This document shows positions 48,701 to 58,602 of a stretch of DNA of 64,000 bases, in pieces (positions within the stretch are counted from its first letter, which is position 1; every line of letters starts with the position of its first letter). Where the stretch lies: contig JAYKAV010003077.1 in the NCBI GenBank assembly GCA_035582835.1, positions 626,482-690,481 on the forward strand. Direction: 5' to 3'. The stretch comes from Phoebastria nigripes. Taxonomy: Eukaryota; Chordata; Aves; Procellariiformes; Diomedeidae. The notes under the pieces were generated by a model. That model did not search any database. It saw nothing but the letters and a program-made list of their open reading frames with translations, and was not told the DNA's origin. Both the position numbers and the translations under genes were made by a program.

Positions 48701-51700
48701 TGAGCTTAAATAATACTTTTAATGCTATTTTGCAAAACACGGAGGAGCTGCAGGGTACAGGTTGTAATCTGTGGACGCTTACTGTCTTTGGGAATGCCAT
48801 ATATTGTTCATAACTGTTGTAAAACGTATCATATAATTGCATTAAAGAAAAAAACCTCTGAGGAAGGCTGTGTGCCTTGTCTGGTACCAAGCAGAGGTCA
48901 GGCAGCTGCCTGTCCTGCAGGAGGTGTTTAACAGATGACAGCTCCCAGGTCCCGCAGCCTTTCAGTCTCAGCGCCAAAGCCGGGTCTCTCCTGTAACGCT
49001 GGAGCATAAATGGCATTGAAATTTCCTTCCTCTGCTTCAGGATGTCTGTGGGAAGCACTGTGATCCAGGGCCATAGAGGGCAGAGCTCTGTGTGCCAGAG
49101 CAAAGATCTGCTCTTGGGTCCATCACCTGAGAGGGTCCATCTGGCACTGTTTGTAACTGGTACGGGGTATCCTGGCGAACTGGGATCTGAAAGATGATCA
49201 GTTCATCCCCAAACAGAAAATACAAGATCTGTCATGTCCCGGTTCTGGCTTTACTGCGACTCACCAGACTGCTTCTTGCTGGGCTTCTCCATTTCAACCC
49301 TGGAAAAGAAACAGTGTCTGACTTTGCTTTTTTTCTCTGTGGATTTCTTTGCAGTGCCTCTATTTTAATTGTCTAAAGGGGTTAGGAGGAAACGTGGACA
49401 ATGGCTCCTGCATTTCTCAAGGGAAATCTTTGACCTGAAGCTCATGCAGCCTCTCCTGCTTCCCTGTGCCTCTCTGAAGAGCAGGGTTGTGAGCCCAGAT
49501 TTGGTCAGAAAGCTGGAGATCCAGCAGTCGAGCGCTACCCCTCTGGTGGGCCGGTTACTCAGGCAGCAGCCAGCGCTCCGAGATTTTAGAGAGGAGGGAG
49601 CTGGTGGGACCGACGGGAGCAAACCCGCTGTCCCATTGCCCCACCGCACCCCTCGCGCGGGGCTGTGGCTCAGGCGAGTCGTTGCAAGGTATTGATTGTC
49701 AAAGGAACAAAAGCAAAGCACGAGTAAAGTGCAATAATCATGTGAGAGGAGAGAAACTAGAGAAGTACACCACAGGTTCACTTAACTCCTGCTTGGTCGA
49801 TAAGCTGCTTATTGAAATGCATTATTCTTCTGTTCCTGATTCCCAGAAGTGTCTGAGCTGCCTGGAAGACCATAACAAAACAGGCTGCCTCCTATGTCTG
49901 CCATTGATTTTAATGGAGAAAGACAGAGNGCTGTGTAATAAAGTGTAAAAAGATGACTCCCCCAAAATGAATAGCACAATGGTATAACAAAGATGGTGAT
50001 TATTATGGAGTTGTTTCATACTCTTGTCTTTGCACAACGAGCATCTGGCTGGCTTCTTGACATCGCCATCCTTTTTCACGGCTGCAATGGATGCTTGCTA
50101 ATTTAGGGCTATACCCAAAGCAACCACACTGGAAGGCGGGCTGATCCCCATACAGAGAGAAAAATAAGATCATTTAATCTTTGTTTCATTGCTCTGATAT
50201 TCCACTACTGAGACTATTTACAATTTAGGTAAATATGAAAGAAGAACAACTAAAACCACTGTGCCTAGAAAACATTTCAACTGAACAATGAGTTTAAAAG
50301 CAATGCCCATGTTAATTTGGCATAAATTCTTAGATTTCAGCACTACCCAACTTGGATTTTTTTTGGCAAAAAGGTCCTTTACCCAAGAGAATTTGCATGG
50401 CCTTAGCCATAATATAAAAAATATTAAGATCTGATTTTAAAAAAAAAGGTCACTTCTAAAAAGTAAGATCTTAAGTATATATGTAGACCAGATGGATTCT
50501 GTTTTCAATGATAGCTGGGGGTCTCTTTTTTTTGACGCATTATTTCAAAATGAGCTTGAATAGAAAGAAAAACGCCTAATTCAGCCTAAAGGAATGCAGC
50601 AGCAGAAAAAAAGTGCTTATTGTTTTAACCTAGTGGTTCCCCTAGCCCAGCCACAGATGCTGTTATTTGCCATAGGGCTGTAAGACTGGCCNTAAAACGA
50701 GGAAAATACGATCAGGGCACTCTAACGTGCCCTGCGTCGTGTGGGAACGGATGTGGTGCCGAACCCCATCTTGCACGGCTTTGGCTGTGCTGCGCTGGCG
50801 GGTTAGAAATCCCCAGTTACAGGAGCGCGTTGGCCATCGGAGCTGCACCTGCCTTTATAAAATCCAGGAGGATTTTATAATGTCCCCTTGTAAGACCAGG
50901 TTACTATCTGCTATGGCCCTGACCCCGAGCGTGGTGGAGGCGGGTGAAGGTGCCCCATCCTCGAGCAGGCGCGGGTGATGCTGGGTTCGGCGTTTTGCCT
51001 GTGCCGGCTCTGCCGATGCTTTGCCGCACTGGCTCTGCCTGGGTGCTGGGGAAAGCGCTGCAGCCCCCGTGCCTACAGCAGCTCCCCTTATCGATAGCTG
51101 CCGCCGTCAATCTGCCCAGGCTTGTTAGCGCCATATCGATCACACCCCAGAGGGCAGGTCCTCCTGCCAAAAGGCAGCCCTGAGACCGTCACAACAGCGC
51201 CTTTTTTTTTTCTGCATTACTGTATTTAGCCAGAAGTTGATGCCAGTAACCCCATCATTAAAACCTTCCTGGATGTTTGCTCAGTTCCGTGCTCCCCCAG
51301 CCATTTAAAATCAGGCATGCCCTGTCCACACAGGCCAGGACAGCTGTTCCTTGAATCTCTTCCCAAGGACGCTTCTTAAAAACCATTTCATGATGCTGGC
51401 CCTTTGCCAGCGTTGATGGATGCAACGTCCTGGCTTCCTGGAAATTCAGTGAGTCAAAGCGCGCAGACTGAGCAGCGAAAGGCAGAGCAGTCGGCTCAAG
51501 TGCCTGCCGCTGCCTGCAGCAGAGCTGAGCGCATCTCAAACCCTCATCATCCACACCAGCCCCCCAGATTTCTAGCTGGCTTAAATCAGAAGACCAAGGC
51601 AGTGGGGTCGCAGCTTCTGGTGTTGCACTGTTCAGATGAGTACCTGAGGAGTGAGGGTTGGGATCACACTTTTGTCCCCTTCTTGTGTCTGCAGATGTTT

Positions 51701-52489
51701 CCAAGAGCAGTTGGATGCCCCAAAGTCTTGGTGGTGTTGGGGGCATCTAATGTGCTTTGATCTCTGGCTCCCAAGGGTGAGCACCGACGGCTCTGGAGAG
51801 CTTTGGACAGTCCATCCCATGTTTATAAAGTGTTTTGAAGAGTTTAAACCTGTGTGGAGGTATAGGACTAACCTGAAGTCCAGCCAAAGCTGGGAAGCAC
51901 CGTGCGCTGCTTTAGGGCCATGGCCTGCACCCCACATGGCCATCTGCATTTTGGAAAGGGCCGGGGTGCATTTTCAGAGCTGCCGCGGCGTCCTTCATCC
52001 CAAGAAGCCCCAAGGCAGCAGGGCACACGTGCACCTTATTTTTAGCAAGAGCCGGACATCCACAGTCCCTCCTCCTCCTCCCAGCCAGGACTCTGAGTGG
52101 AGTTGATGATCGAACACCATGCAACCTCTTAGTTCACCCGGGTTTCTAATTTCCTGGAAACCCTTCAAGGCTTTCCTTTTCCGATAGCTTACCAGCAATG
52201 CCACCAGTCAGATGATATTTTTTCATCCTAAAACTTCACCAGATCACAAACGGAGCTGGCCTGCCCACGGCCAGGCACAAGGTGTCAGCTGAAAAAAGAC
52301 ACGCAGGAGCGTGGGCAGACAGAGAGACCGAGGCAAAATCATGGTGAATTGAAGTTTTTTTCTCCTCTCTGTCTCTCTCCAGGTTTGTGTCCCACCACCC
52401 CCACCTCCCCGGAGGCTGGTGTCACCCACAATAGCTTAGTTTTGAAAAGAAGGTGGATAGGTAAAGGAGAGAAGGTATAATTATGGGTG
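45790..52489. other. Unique non-coding sequence
   Basis: No gene, RNA gene or mobile element is recognised. A T tract with a CT-rich end lies at about 45,829-45,870. The part at 46,950-47,020 (TTTATTTATCAGACATCTGC, then TATAATTAATGTCACC) looks motif-rich. GC-rich frames such as 51,258-51,746 minus (162 codons) and 51,651-52,106 plus (151 codons) overlap on opposite strands and are unrecognised. An AT-rich patch occupies 50,160-50,620. Ns occur at nine positions between 46,233 and 50,692 in and around this span. Confidence 0.45.
47760..47783. repeat. GTT trinucleotide repeat
   Basis: About eight consecutive TTG units. It is a simple microsatellite. Confidence 0.95.
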
Positions 52490-52690
52490 GAATCTGGGAT
52501 TTTTTTTATCAGATTGTGACACTGTCGAACGCTTTCTGCGCAAAGTATACTGTTGAAAAGACAGCAATTGTGCCTTTCCCACCACCATTATCAAAGCTCC
52601 AGTCAGTCAAATCCTCCCTGTTATTAAATGCTGCTCTGCAAATCTGCATTGTGAAGCTGAAGGATATAATCACAGGTGCCAGACATGGGG
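52490..52690. promoter_or_regulatory. Possible conserved non-coding block
   Basis: This is dense, non-repetitive sequence with TTTATCAGATTGTGACACTG, GCGCAAAGTATACTG, GACAGCAATTGTGCC, CATTATCAAAGCTCC (TCF/LEF-like) and GATATAATCACAGG. It contains 70-odd-codon frames on both strands that I do not recognise. It resembles conserved enhancer DNA, but that cannot be shown from one genome. Confidence 0.22.
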
Positions 52691-55600
52691 AGAGAGCTGA
52701 TCCAAAGGTGTGAAAAAAAGAAAACACAAAGATGAGCTAAATAAAAACACATAAATGAGGTGTAAAAAATCAGATTACAGGGGGCAGAGAAGGTGGGAGT
52801 AAAATGAAGCAGAAAAAAAATCCATTACTTAGGCTTCTTTTCCCCCCCTTTTGTTAATATAGAAGAAACAGGGAAAAAAATGCAAGCCAGCGCACCAGTG
52901 TATTTGCCAGTATTTGTCAGCCCTGCTTGAGACATGCAGTACTTGAGATAATTCAGGTACTTCTTGGCTGCTGCTGTCAGTGTCACAGGGCCATCGGCAT
53001 CAGCCACGGGGACTTGCGGGGTGCAGAGCCCCTGCCAGCGTGCCGGTGCCCCGCAAGCAGCCGGATCCGCGGTGGCTTCGGCAAAGCCCGGCACCAGCAG
53101 CGTCCGTCTGGACGGTCNGTGTGGTGTTCAGCGGATTGGGTTGACCAGACAGTGCCAGAATTAGAAATTGCATCCAAATGACTGAAATTAAAAATATTAA
53201 CACAGACTTAGGCTCTAGGTAGGATATTTCAAAATTTTTCTTTCAGAGTGAATTAGAAAGGGGATTAGGTCTATCAGAGCTGCTGTTTCACGAGGACCGA
53301 ATGGCTGCCCATTGCCTTCAANGATAAAAAAAGATGCTCTGGTTGTGAAGCCAAAAAATAATTCGGAAACTAACTCCCACTGCTCCGGTCCCGTGATGTC
53401 AAGCTGGAAGCGTTTGCTGCCGCCAAGCTTTTCATTTCAGGGTGTTTTCAGACTCAACCCTTGTTGAAGTGGATACATTCCTGTAGAAAATTTCCATTTT
53501 GATGAACTTGCATTTTTAGAAAACTTTCAAGCAGCATTAGCTCTGTCTTTTGAAGACAGTTAATACGCCAAGAAACCCAATCGTCCTCATTTCCTTTAAA
53601 TGTGGGAATCTCCAGCCGGTTACTCGCAGTCCCTCCTGCATCCCTCCGTGCTGCCTTTGTGCATTTTACAAAAACCTCTGTCTTTTAACCAAGAACTTGA
53701 CCACAGCAAAACTGGAACCAGTTTCGTTGCACACAGCCTTGTGCGTAGCCTCCCCCAGCCTAAGAGTACTTATTTCGGCTTAGGCTAAGCCTGTTTGTAG
53801 TCGAAGTCAATTAGGACAGAACTGATAGAAGTACATCACGCAGCTGTTCTGCAATAGGTTTGCAAAAGCCTTTGAAAAATAACACTCCNAGGTCAACTGG
53901 TACAACTCTGAACAGAGAAAGCTGGCTAACTTTTTAGCTGGCTTATAGAAACATTCCCGGGTAGAAGATCTATTAGCAGGCAAAGCAATAGGTCACCTTT
54001 TCTGTGCATAAAATGCTGATAGCATATTAATGGAGCTCACACAACCAACCAGCCCCTGCTCGCTGGGCAGGGGGCAGGGATGCAGTCATGCTTATAACAC
54101 AGAAAAACATAGATTTTTTTTTTTGTTCTGCCCCAAGGCACCTTGGAAATTTGGCCCTATTGAGGTCAATAGGAATTGGGTTTTTTCCAGATTTTGTCCT
54201 GACTCTTCTCAGAGGTAAACTGAGCTCAGAGAAGTATCTATGATCTCACCGGAGGAATTTCAGAGTGATGTTTGCTGGCCTGTTTTATGCGTGAGGATAG
54301 GTGAACTGATCATACAGCTTCCTTCTGCCCTTCATATCCACCAGTCCACCCTTTCTTGCAAACATTTTTCTTTTTGTTACTCTGAATATCAGGGGTTCAG
54401 AGCATCACTTGTAAACTGAGTAGCACATGCATTGGGTGAGGTTAATTTTGAACACGGCAGGTCATCTCTCAAGCTAGCACGACCTTGGTTCAAATTCTAC
54501 TATATTTCAATTGTTATGGATTTTCAGTGCCTCTTTTCTGAATGGGAACCTCTGAAATNAAATAATAGGAGGTGCTATAGATCTGTTTGCTGGCAAGGTT
54601 ATCACAAAGGCAGGCAGGACAGTTTGCCTCGGAGAGGATGCACTATAAAGCCTCCAAGGTCTTCCCATAAAGCCTGTGAAATACTACCACTATAGACATG
54701 CGTCATTGATGTTTAGGGTCAAGTTTTCAACCTGACCCTCAGACCAGCGGAAATATGCAGCTTTATTATCGTGTGATCACTCTATCGTTCAGGCAAGCGA
54801 TGCATGAAAGCCCAAGCAGCCCATGCGCAGTGAACTGGCATGCAGAGGGAAGAAGCGCTGCCCAAGACAGCGTTTCAAGGACACGCTAAAGACTTACTTG
54901 TCCACGTACAATTTACCACTGATTTTCTGCCCTCAGCTGCAGAGAGGCAGCTACGGACTCAATGTAGGAGGGGGCAGAGGTGTTCTGGCCCAGAAACCAG
55001 GTGCCACCCTGGGGAGAAGTGCATGGTGAAGGAGGTGACAGAGAGCGGCTCGTGTTTCGACCAGCACTGGAAATCAAGCACTATGGAAAAGAGCAGAGAA
55101 CCTGCAAACACNCAAAGCCCGAGTCACAATAAAATAATATTCATAGCTGGGCTGGTTTTGTATTTTTCAAGTGCCGAATGGGATTATATCCAAGTTTGCG
55201 ATGGAACGACATAAACCATACGCTCACCACTGATGGAGCAAAATGATTGATTTTTTGTCCAGTTCCAAAATATGTTGCTTTTGGGGCATTTTCTTGATGT
55301 TATTTGCAGATTCAGCAGGTTGGCTAATGAGGTGAAAAGAATTGTACAGCTAGTGCTTGCTTGGCAAGATTTACCTGACCTTCTGGGAGATACAGCCAGA
55401 GGAATCAGCAGTATTGACATTCGTTGGTGGACGTCTACAGCCACATGGCACAGCTCTTGGTATAACCAGGGAGAAAAATATGATAGAGTTTTTGTTTCAG
55501 ATGCAGACTTCTGCTATTTAAAACTGAAATCTTATTTCGCTATAAGCAATATAGACTCCATTTCAAATCTTTATGTCTGACTGTGTCTAGTAGAGATCAG

Positions 55601-56760
55601 TAATGCTCATGCAAGGAACCTGTTTTATCCCAGGGTGTTCATGGTCATATACAGAAGACAGAAGTAGCCAAGATTTATACATTTCCTTTCAGGTGTTTAC
55701 AGCTGCAGATTTCAATGAGAAAGCTCTTCACTAGCTTTAAAAATAACAATGAAATAGCGTAGTGAGGGACTGATTGCCGCTCCGTGGGGAACTCCTGCAC
55801 ACATTATAGACTATCTGCCTCACACGATAATGACAGACAAGTAGATGACCTTTCTATGCTAATGATTTGGCTCCTCGATGAATTCATCCTATGTGATACA
55901 GGCAACTTGTCTTTACTCAGTGATGGATCATGTCATGGGATCCCAGAGCTTTCGTGTGTTAGTTAATGTTCTGTCAACACAAGCCCCTGAGAGATCGTCC
56001 CAGATGTCCTGGATGACAATTAAGCTCTCTTGAATAAAAGACATGGTGCCTAGAGAGTCTCCAGGAGCTGATGCACTTCCTGAAATACAACTGGTCACAT
56101 CCCAGCAGAAATCTTTCCTACGTCTGCTAGCTTACCTGCTGCTCAGAGCATGGAGCTCAAGTGCAATAGCAGAGTTAAAAATCTACAGCAAAATGAACTG
56201 GAAAATATTGATCCAATTTAAAGCAGCATTACAAATGCCCAAATCATTGCATCCTAGCATTAACTAATTTTAAAATATCTAATGGTTTTATCTGCTCTGC
56301 TGCACTTCATAATGACAAGTAAATGTGTTAGCGTGCACAGCTACTCCACTGCAGACATTTTGCTTCCCTATACCAGATACAGACCCTATATCTGCCCTAT
56401 CTCACACATCACAGCTCTGCAATTAAGCACAATCTGAGAGGGAGCAGGAGTGGGGTACGCAGGTTATTTCCAACAGGATTTGGGTGCCCAGCTTTGTACC
56501 TTTCCTATCCAAGGGCCTGTCTCACGGCTGCTGTACATCAGGGCAGCACCGCACACCTCCCTGGAGGGAAGTTAATTTAAAGCAAGTTGAACCTCAGCCC
56601 AGATATTACAGATTACGCTCGTGTTTACATATTAGTTGAAGATGAAAATCAGAATGAGGGTGGTAGAAGGCGTGATAAGAAATGTTTGATGTATAAAGAC
56701 TTTCAACCTGGCAGGTAACTCCTTTGCAAATGCTGCGGAGAATCCTTGTGTTTATAACCC
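52691..56760. other. Unique non-coding sequence up to the retroviral insertion
   Basis: No gene is recognised. A 102-codon plus-strand frame at 55,272-55,580 follows a TTATTTGCAG acceptor-like word but matches nothing known. A weak MIR-like piece is listed at 54,208. The last five bases (AACCC) are the left copy of the target duplication of the adjacent retrovirus. Confidence 0.45.
54208..54260 (+). mobile_element. MIR-like SINE remnant (weak)
   Basis: CAGAGGTAAACTGAGCTCAG, AGAAGTATCTATGATCTCAC resembles 'gatgaggaaactgaggctcagagaggtgaagtgacttgc'. The match is short and diverged. Confidence 0.33.
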
Positions 56761-57034
56761 TGTGCTGGTTTTGGCTGGGATAGAGTTAATTTTCTCCACA
56801 GTAGCTGGTATGGGGCTATGTTTTGGATCTGTGCTGGAAACAGTGTTGATAACACAGGGATGTTTTTGTTGTTGCTGAGCAGGGCTTACACAGAGTCAAG
56901 GCCTTTTCTGCTCCTCACCCCACCCCACCAGCGAGGAGGCTGGGGGGGCACAAGGAGCTGGGAGGGGACACAGCNGGGACAGCTGACCCTGACTGACCAA
57001 AGGGATATTCCACACCATACGATGTCATGCTCAG

Positions 57035-57043
57035 CATATAAAG
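57035..57043 (+). promoter_or_regulatory. LTR TATA box
   Basis: CATATAAAG lies within the U3 part of the LTR, about 185 bp before the polyadenylation signal, a sensible place for the retroviral promoter. Confidence 0.6.
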
Positions 57044-57223
57044 CTGGGGGAGGAAGAAGGAAGGGGGGGACGTTTGGAGTGATGGCGTTTGTCTTCCCAA
57101 GTCACCGTTACGCGTGATGGAGCCCTGCTTTCCTGGAGATGGCTGACCACCTGCCTGCCNATGGGAAGCAGTGAATGAATTCCTTGGTTTGCTTTGCTTG
57201 CGTGCACGGCTTTTGCTTTACCT

Positions 57224-57229
57224 ATTAAA
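57224..57229 (+). promoter_or_regulatory. LTR polyadenylation signal ATTAAA
   Basis: ATTAAA, the commonest variant of AATAAA, is followed within 20 bases by a T-rich stretch, as expected near the end of R. Confidence 0.6.
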
Positions 57230-57361
57230 CTGTCTTTATCTCAACCCGTGAGTTTTCTTACTTTTACNCTTCTGATTCTCTCCCCCATCCCACAGGGGGG
57301 AGTGAGCGAGCGCCTGGGTGGGGCTTGGTTGCCGCTGNGGTTAAACCACAACAGTCCTTTT

Positions 57362-57379
57362 TGGCACCCAGCATGGGGC
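57362..57379 (+). promoter_or_regulatory. Primer-binding-site-like segment (tRNA-Lys type)
   Basis: TGGCACCCAGCATGGGGC begins 8 bp after the LTR. It differs by three transitions from TGGCGCCCAACGTGGGGC, which I recall as the tRNA-Lys(1,2) primer-binding site of several retroviruses. Two of the changes (G to A within CpG) are what methylated-CpG decay would produce. Confidence 0.55.
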
Positions 57380-57518
57380 TCAAAGGGTTTGAGATAACGA
57401 CAGGTTTGATTGAAATTTGCTAGATCGAATTTATAGCTGTTATTGCTGTTTAGCTATTAATTGATAGGCTCCTCTGCTTGCCACGGGGCTTGCTTGCCTT
57501 ACCGTGTATTAGAGTCTA

Positions 57519-57776
57519 GTGCTTGTTAGGGGCTGCTTTTTGCTTGTGCTGCTCGCTGTACTGCTGATCATCTTACTGTGCTGTGCCTGGGAACATTTTG
57601 ATAACAGCAATGGCCATGTGCCTGGGCTGGCAGATGGCCAGGGCATCACTGCTGTTTCTGTGCTGCTGTACGGGAGAGGCTGGAACTCCAGTGTGAACTC
57701 GAGTCAAAGGGACAGTGACCTGTGGATGATTCCACGCAGGAGCAGGACACCTCGAAGCATCTGTGGCCGTGGATAA
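57519..57776 (+). pseudogene. Short retroviral leader frame with a hydrophobic segment
   Basis: An 85-codon open frame, with a GTG rather than ATG at its beginning, holds a hydrophobic run (FLLVLLAVLLIILLCCAW, near residues 7-24) like a membrane anchor, then a polar region that runs into the first copy of the 48-bp repeat before a stop. It is not a recognisable gag start. It may be a remnant of an internal gene brought next to the leader by deletion, or chance. Confidence 0.3.
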
Positions 57777-58075
57777 GTCCACATCAGAGCAGGTACATCT
57801 CGAAGCATCTGTGGTCGTGGTTATGTCTGCTGCAGCAGGTATACCTCTGAAGGGAGTGTGGTGAAAGGATAAGTCCACGCTGGAGAAGGTACACCTCGAA
57901 GCATCTGTGGCTGTGGATAAGTCCATGCTGCAGCAGGTACACCTTGAAGCATCAGTGGCTGTGCATGAGGTCATGCTGGAGCACCTCAAAGCATGTGGCC
58001 ATAGATAAGGCTCCACTTGGAGCAGGTACACCCCTAAGGGACTGCAGTCTGCGGATAAGTCCAAGCCAGAGCAGG
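57733..58075 (+). repeat. 48-bp tandem repeat inside the retrovirus
   Basis: About seven and a half copies start at 57,733, 57,780, 57,828, 57,876, 57,924, 57,972 (shortened), about 58,013 and 58,061 (partial). The consensus reads roughly CACGCTGGAGCAGGTACACC, then TCGAAGCATCTGTGGC, then TGTGGATAAGTC. The period is 48 bp, exactly 16 codons, and across copies four and five the plus frame is open (residues such as DKSTLEKVHLEASVAV), stopping at TAA in copy six. It appears to be a coding minisatellite of the parent element, now broken. Confidence 0.85.
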
Positions 58076-58387
58076 GGCAAGGGGAGGAGTTCATTGCAAT
58101 GTTAAACCCGATGGTCTGGTCCAAAGGGACCAGGAGTGGAGATTGTAATGGATATACCTTTAAGTTGTTGTAACCCATGATTTGAGTTGCATGTTATAGG
58201 AATTACTATAGCAGGAACCACCTGAACCAATGGAGGAGAAGCCTTACAAGAAGCAGTGCAAGTGCAGCAGTGACCCGACCTGAGCTGGCTTTGGTGCCTA
58301 GTAACTGCACGCAATACACCACCTCTCCTGTCCTGAGTGACCACCATAACAGATGGAGCCCAAAGTCATGGACTAAATTAACTCAGT

Positions 58388-58430
58388 GGACATTTTGTGG
58401 ACATTTGTGGACATTTTGAAGACATTTTAT
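58388..58430 (+). repeat. Short GGACATTTTG direct repeats
   Basis: TGGACATTTTG, TGGACATTTG, TGGACATTTTG and AAGACATTTTA stand head to tail, about 11-13 bp per unit, in the 3' part of the retrovirus. Confidence 0.7.
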
Positions 58431-58570
58431 AGGGGTGGTCCCTAGACTAAGGGAATGATATCTGTATATTTTATCAAAGGATGGGAAGGGTGGGGGTTGG
58501 TTAAGGAGGATGTATTGGATAGTGTGGGACCTGAGCATGATGTAAATGGTATGGAATAACGGGTGGAGAA

Positions 58571-58602
58571 TGTTAGTTGCTGACTGGGGTTAAACCACAA
58601 CA
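58571..58602 (+). repeat. 3' LTR remnant (32 bp)
   Basis: TGTTAGTTGC begins after the purine-rich GGGTGGAGAA, and the end CTGACTGGGGTTAAACCACA, ACA matches the end of the 5' LTR. About 560 bp of LTR are missing. The right copy of the AACCC duplication follows at once, so the outer edge is intact. Confidence 0.8.

Larger units (their letters stand above)
56761..57353 (+). repeat. 5' LTR (593 bp)
   Basis: It opens TGTGCTGGTTTTGGCTGGGA and closes GGTTAAACCACAACA. A TATA-like CATATAAAG lies at 57,035-57,043, and an ATTAAA polyadenylation signal lies at 57,224-57,229 with CTGTCTTTATCTCAACCC after it. U3 therefore ends somewhere near 57,065, and R and U5 follow. Four single Ns (56,975, 57,160, 57,268, 57,338) fall in this LTR, a much higher density than in unique sequence. 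Confidence 0.88.
56761..58602 (+). mobile_element. Endogenous retrovirus, internally deleted, 3' LTR collapsed
   Basis: A single insertion of 1,842 bp starts with TG at 56,761 and ends with CA at 58,602, flanked on both sides by AACCC (56,756-56,760 and 58,603-58,607), a perfect 5-bp target-site duplication. It has a full 5' LTR, a primer-binding-site-like segment, a short internal region without gag, pol or env domains that I can recognise, a 48-bp tandem repeat, and a 32-bp remnant where the 3' LTR should be. A 5-bp duplication fits class III (ERV-L-like) or class I elements. The LTR opening is a type I know as common in bird genomes; the subfamily is not assigned. It cannot encode a virus. 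Confidence 0.88.

Noticed and set aside
54487..54497. GGTTCAAATTC, B-box-like
   Set aside because: Imperfect word, no A box and no stems.
55272..55580. Coding exon after TTATTTGCAG
   Set aside because: The 102-codon frame matches no family I know, and no good donor ends it in frame.
57733..58075. CRISPR-like array
   Set aside because: Copies are directly head to tail with no unique spacers, and the sequence is vertebrate.
57573..58178. 201-codon minus-strand frame across the retrovirus
   Set aside because: It is the antisense of the 48-bp repeat. Because the period is divisible by three, a frame open in one copy stays open in all.
58145..58570. A second, nested LTR starting at TGTAATGG
   Set aside because: No matching CA end or separate duplication was found. 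The stretch fits better as the 3' internal part of the same retrovirus.
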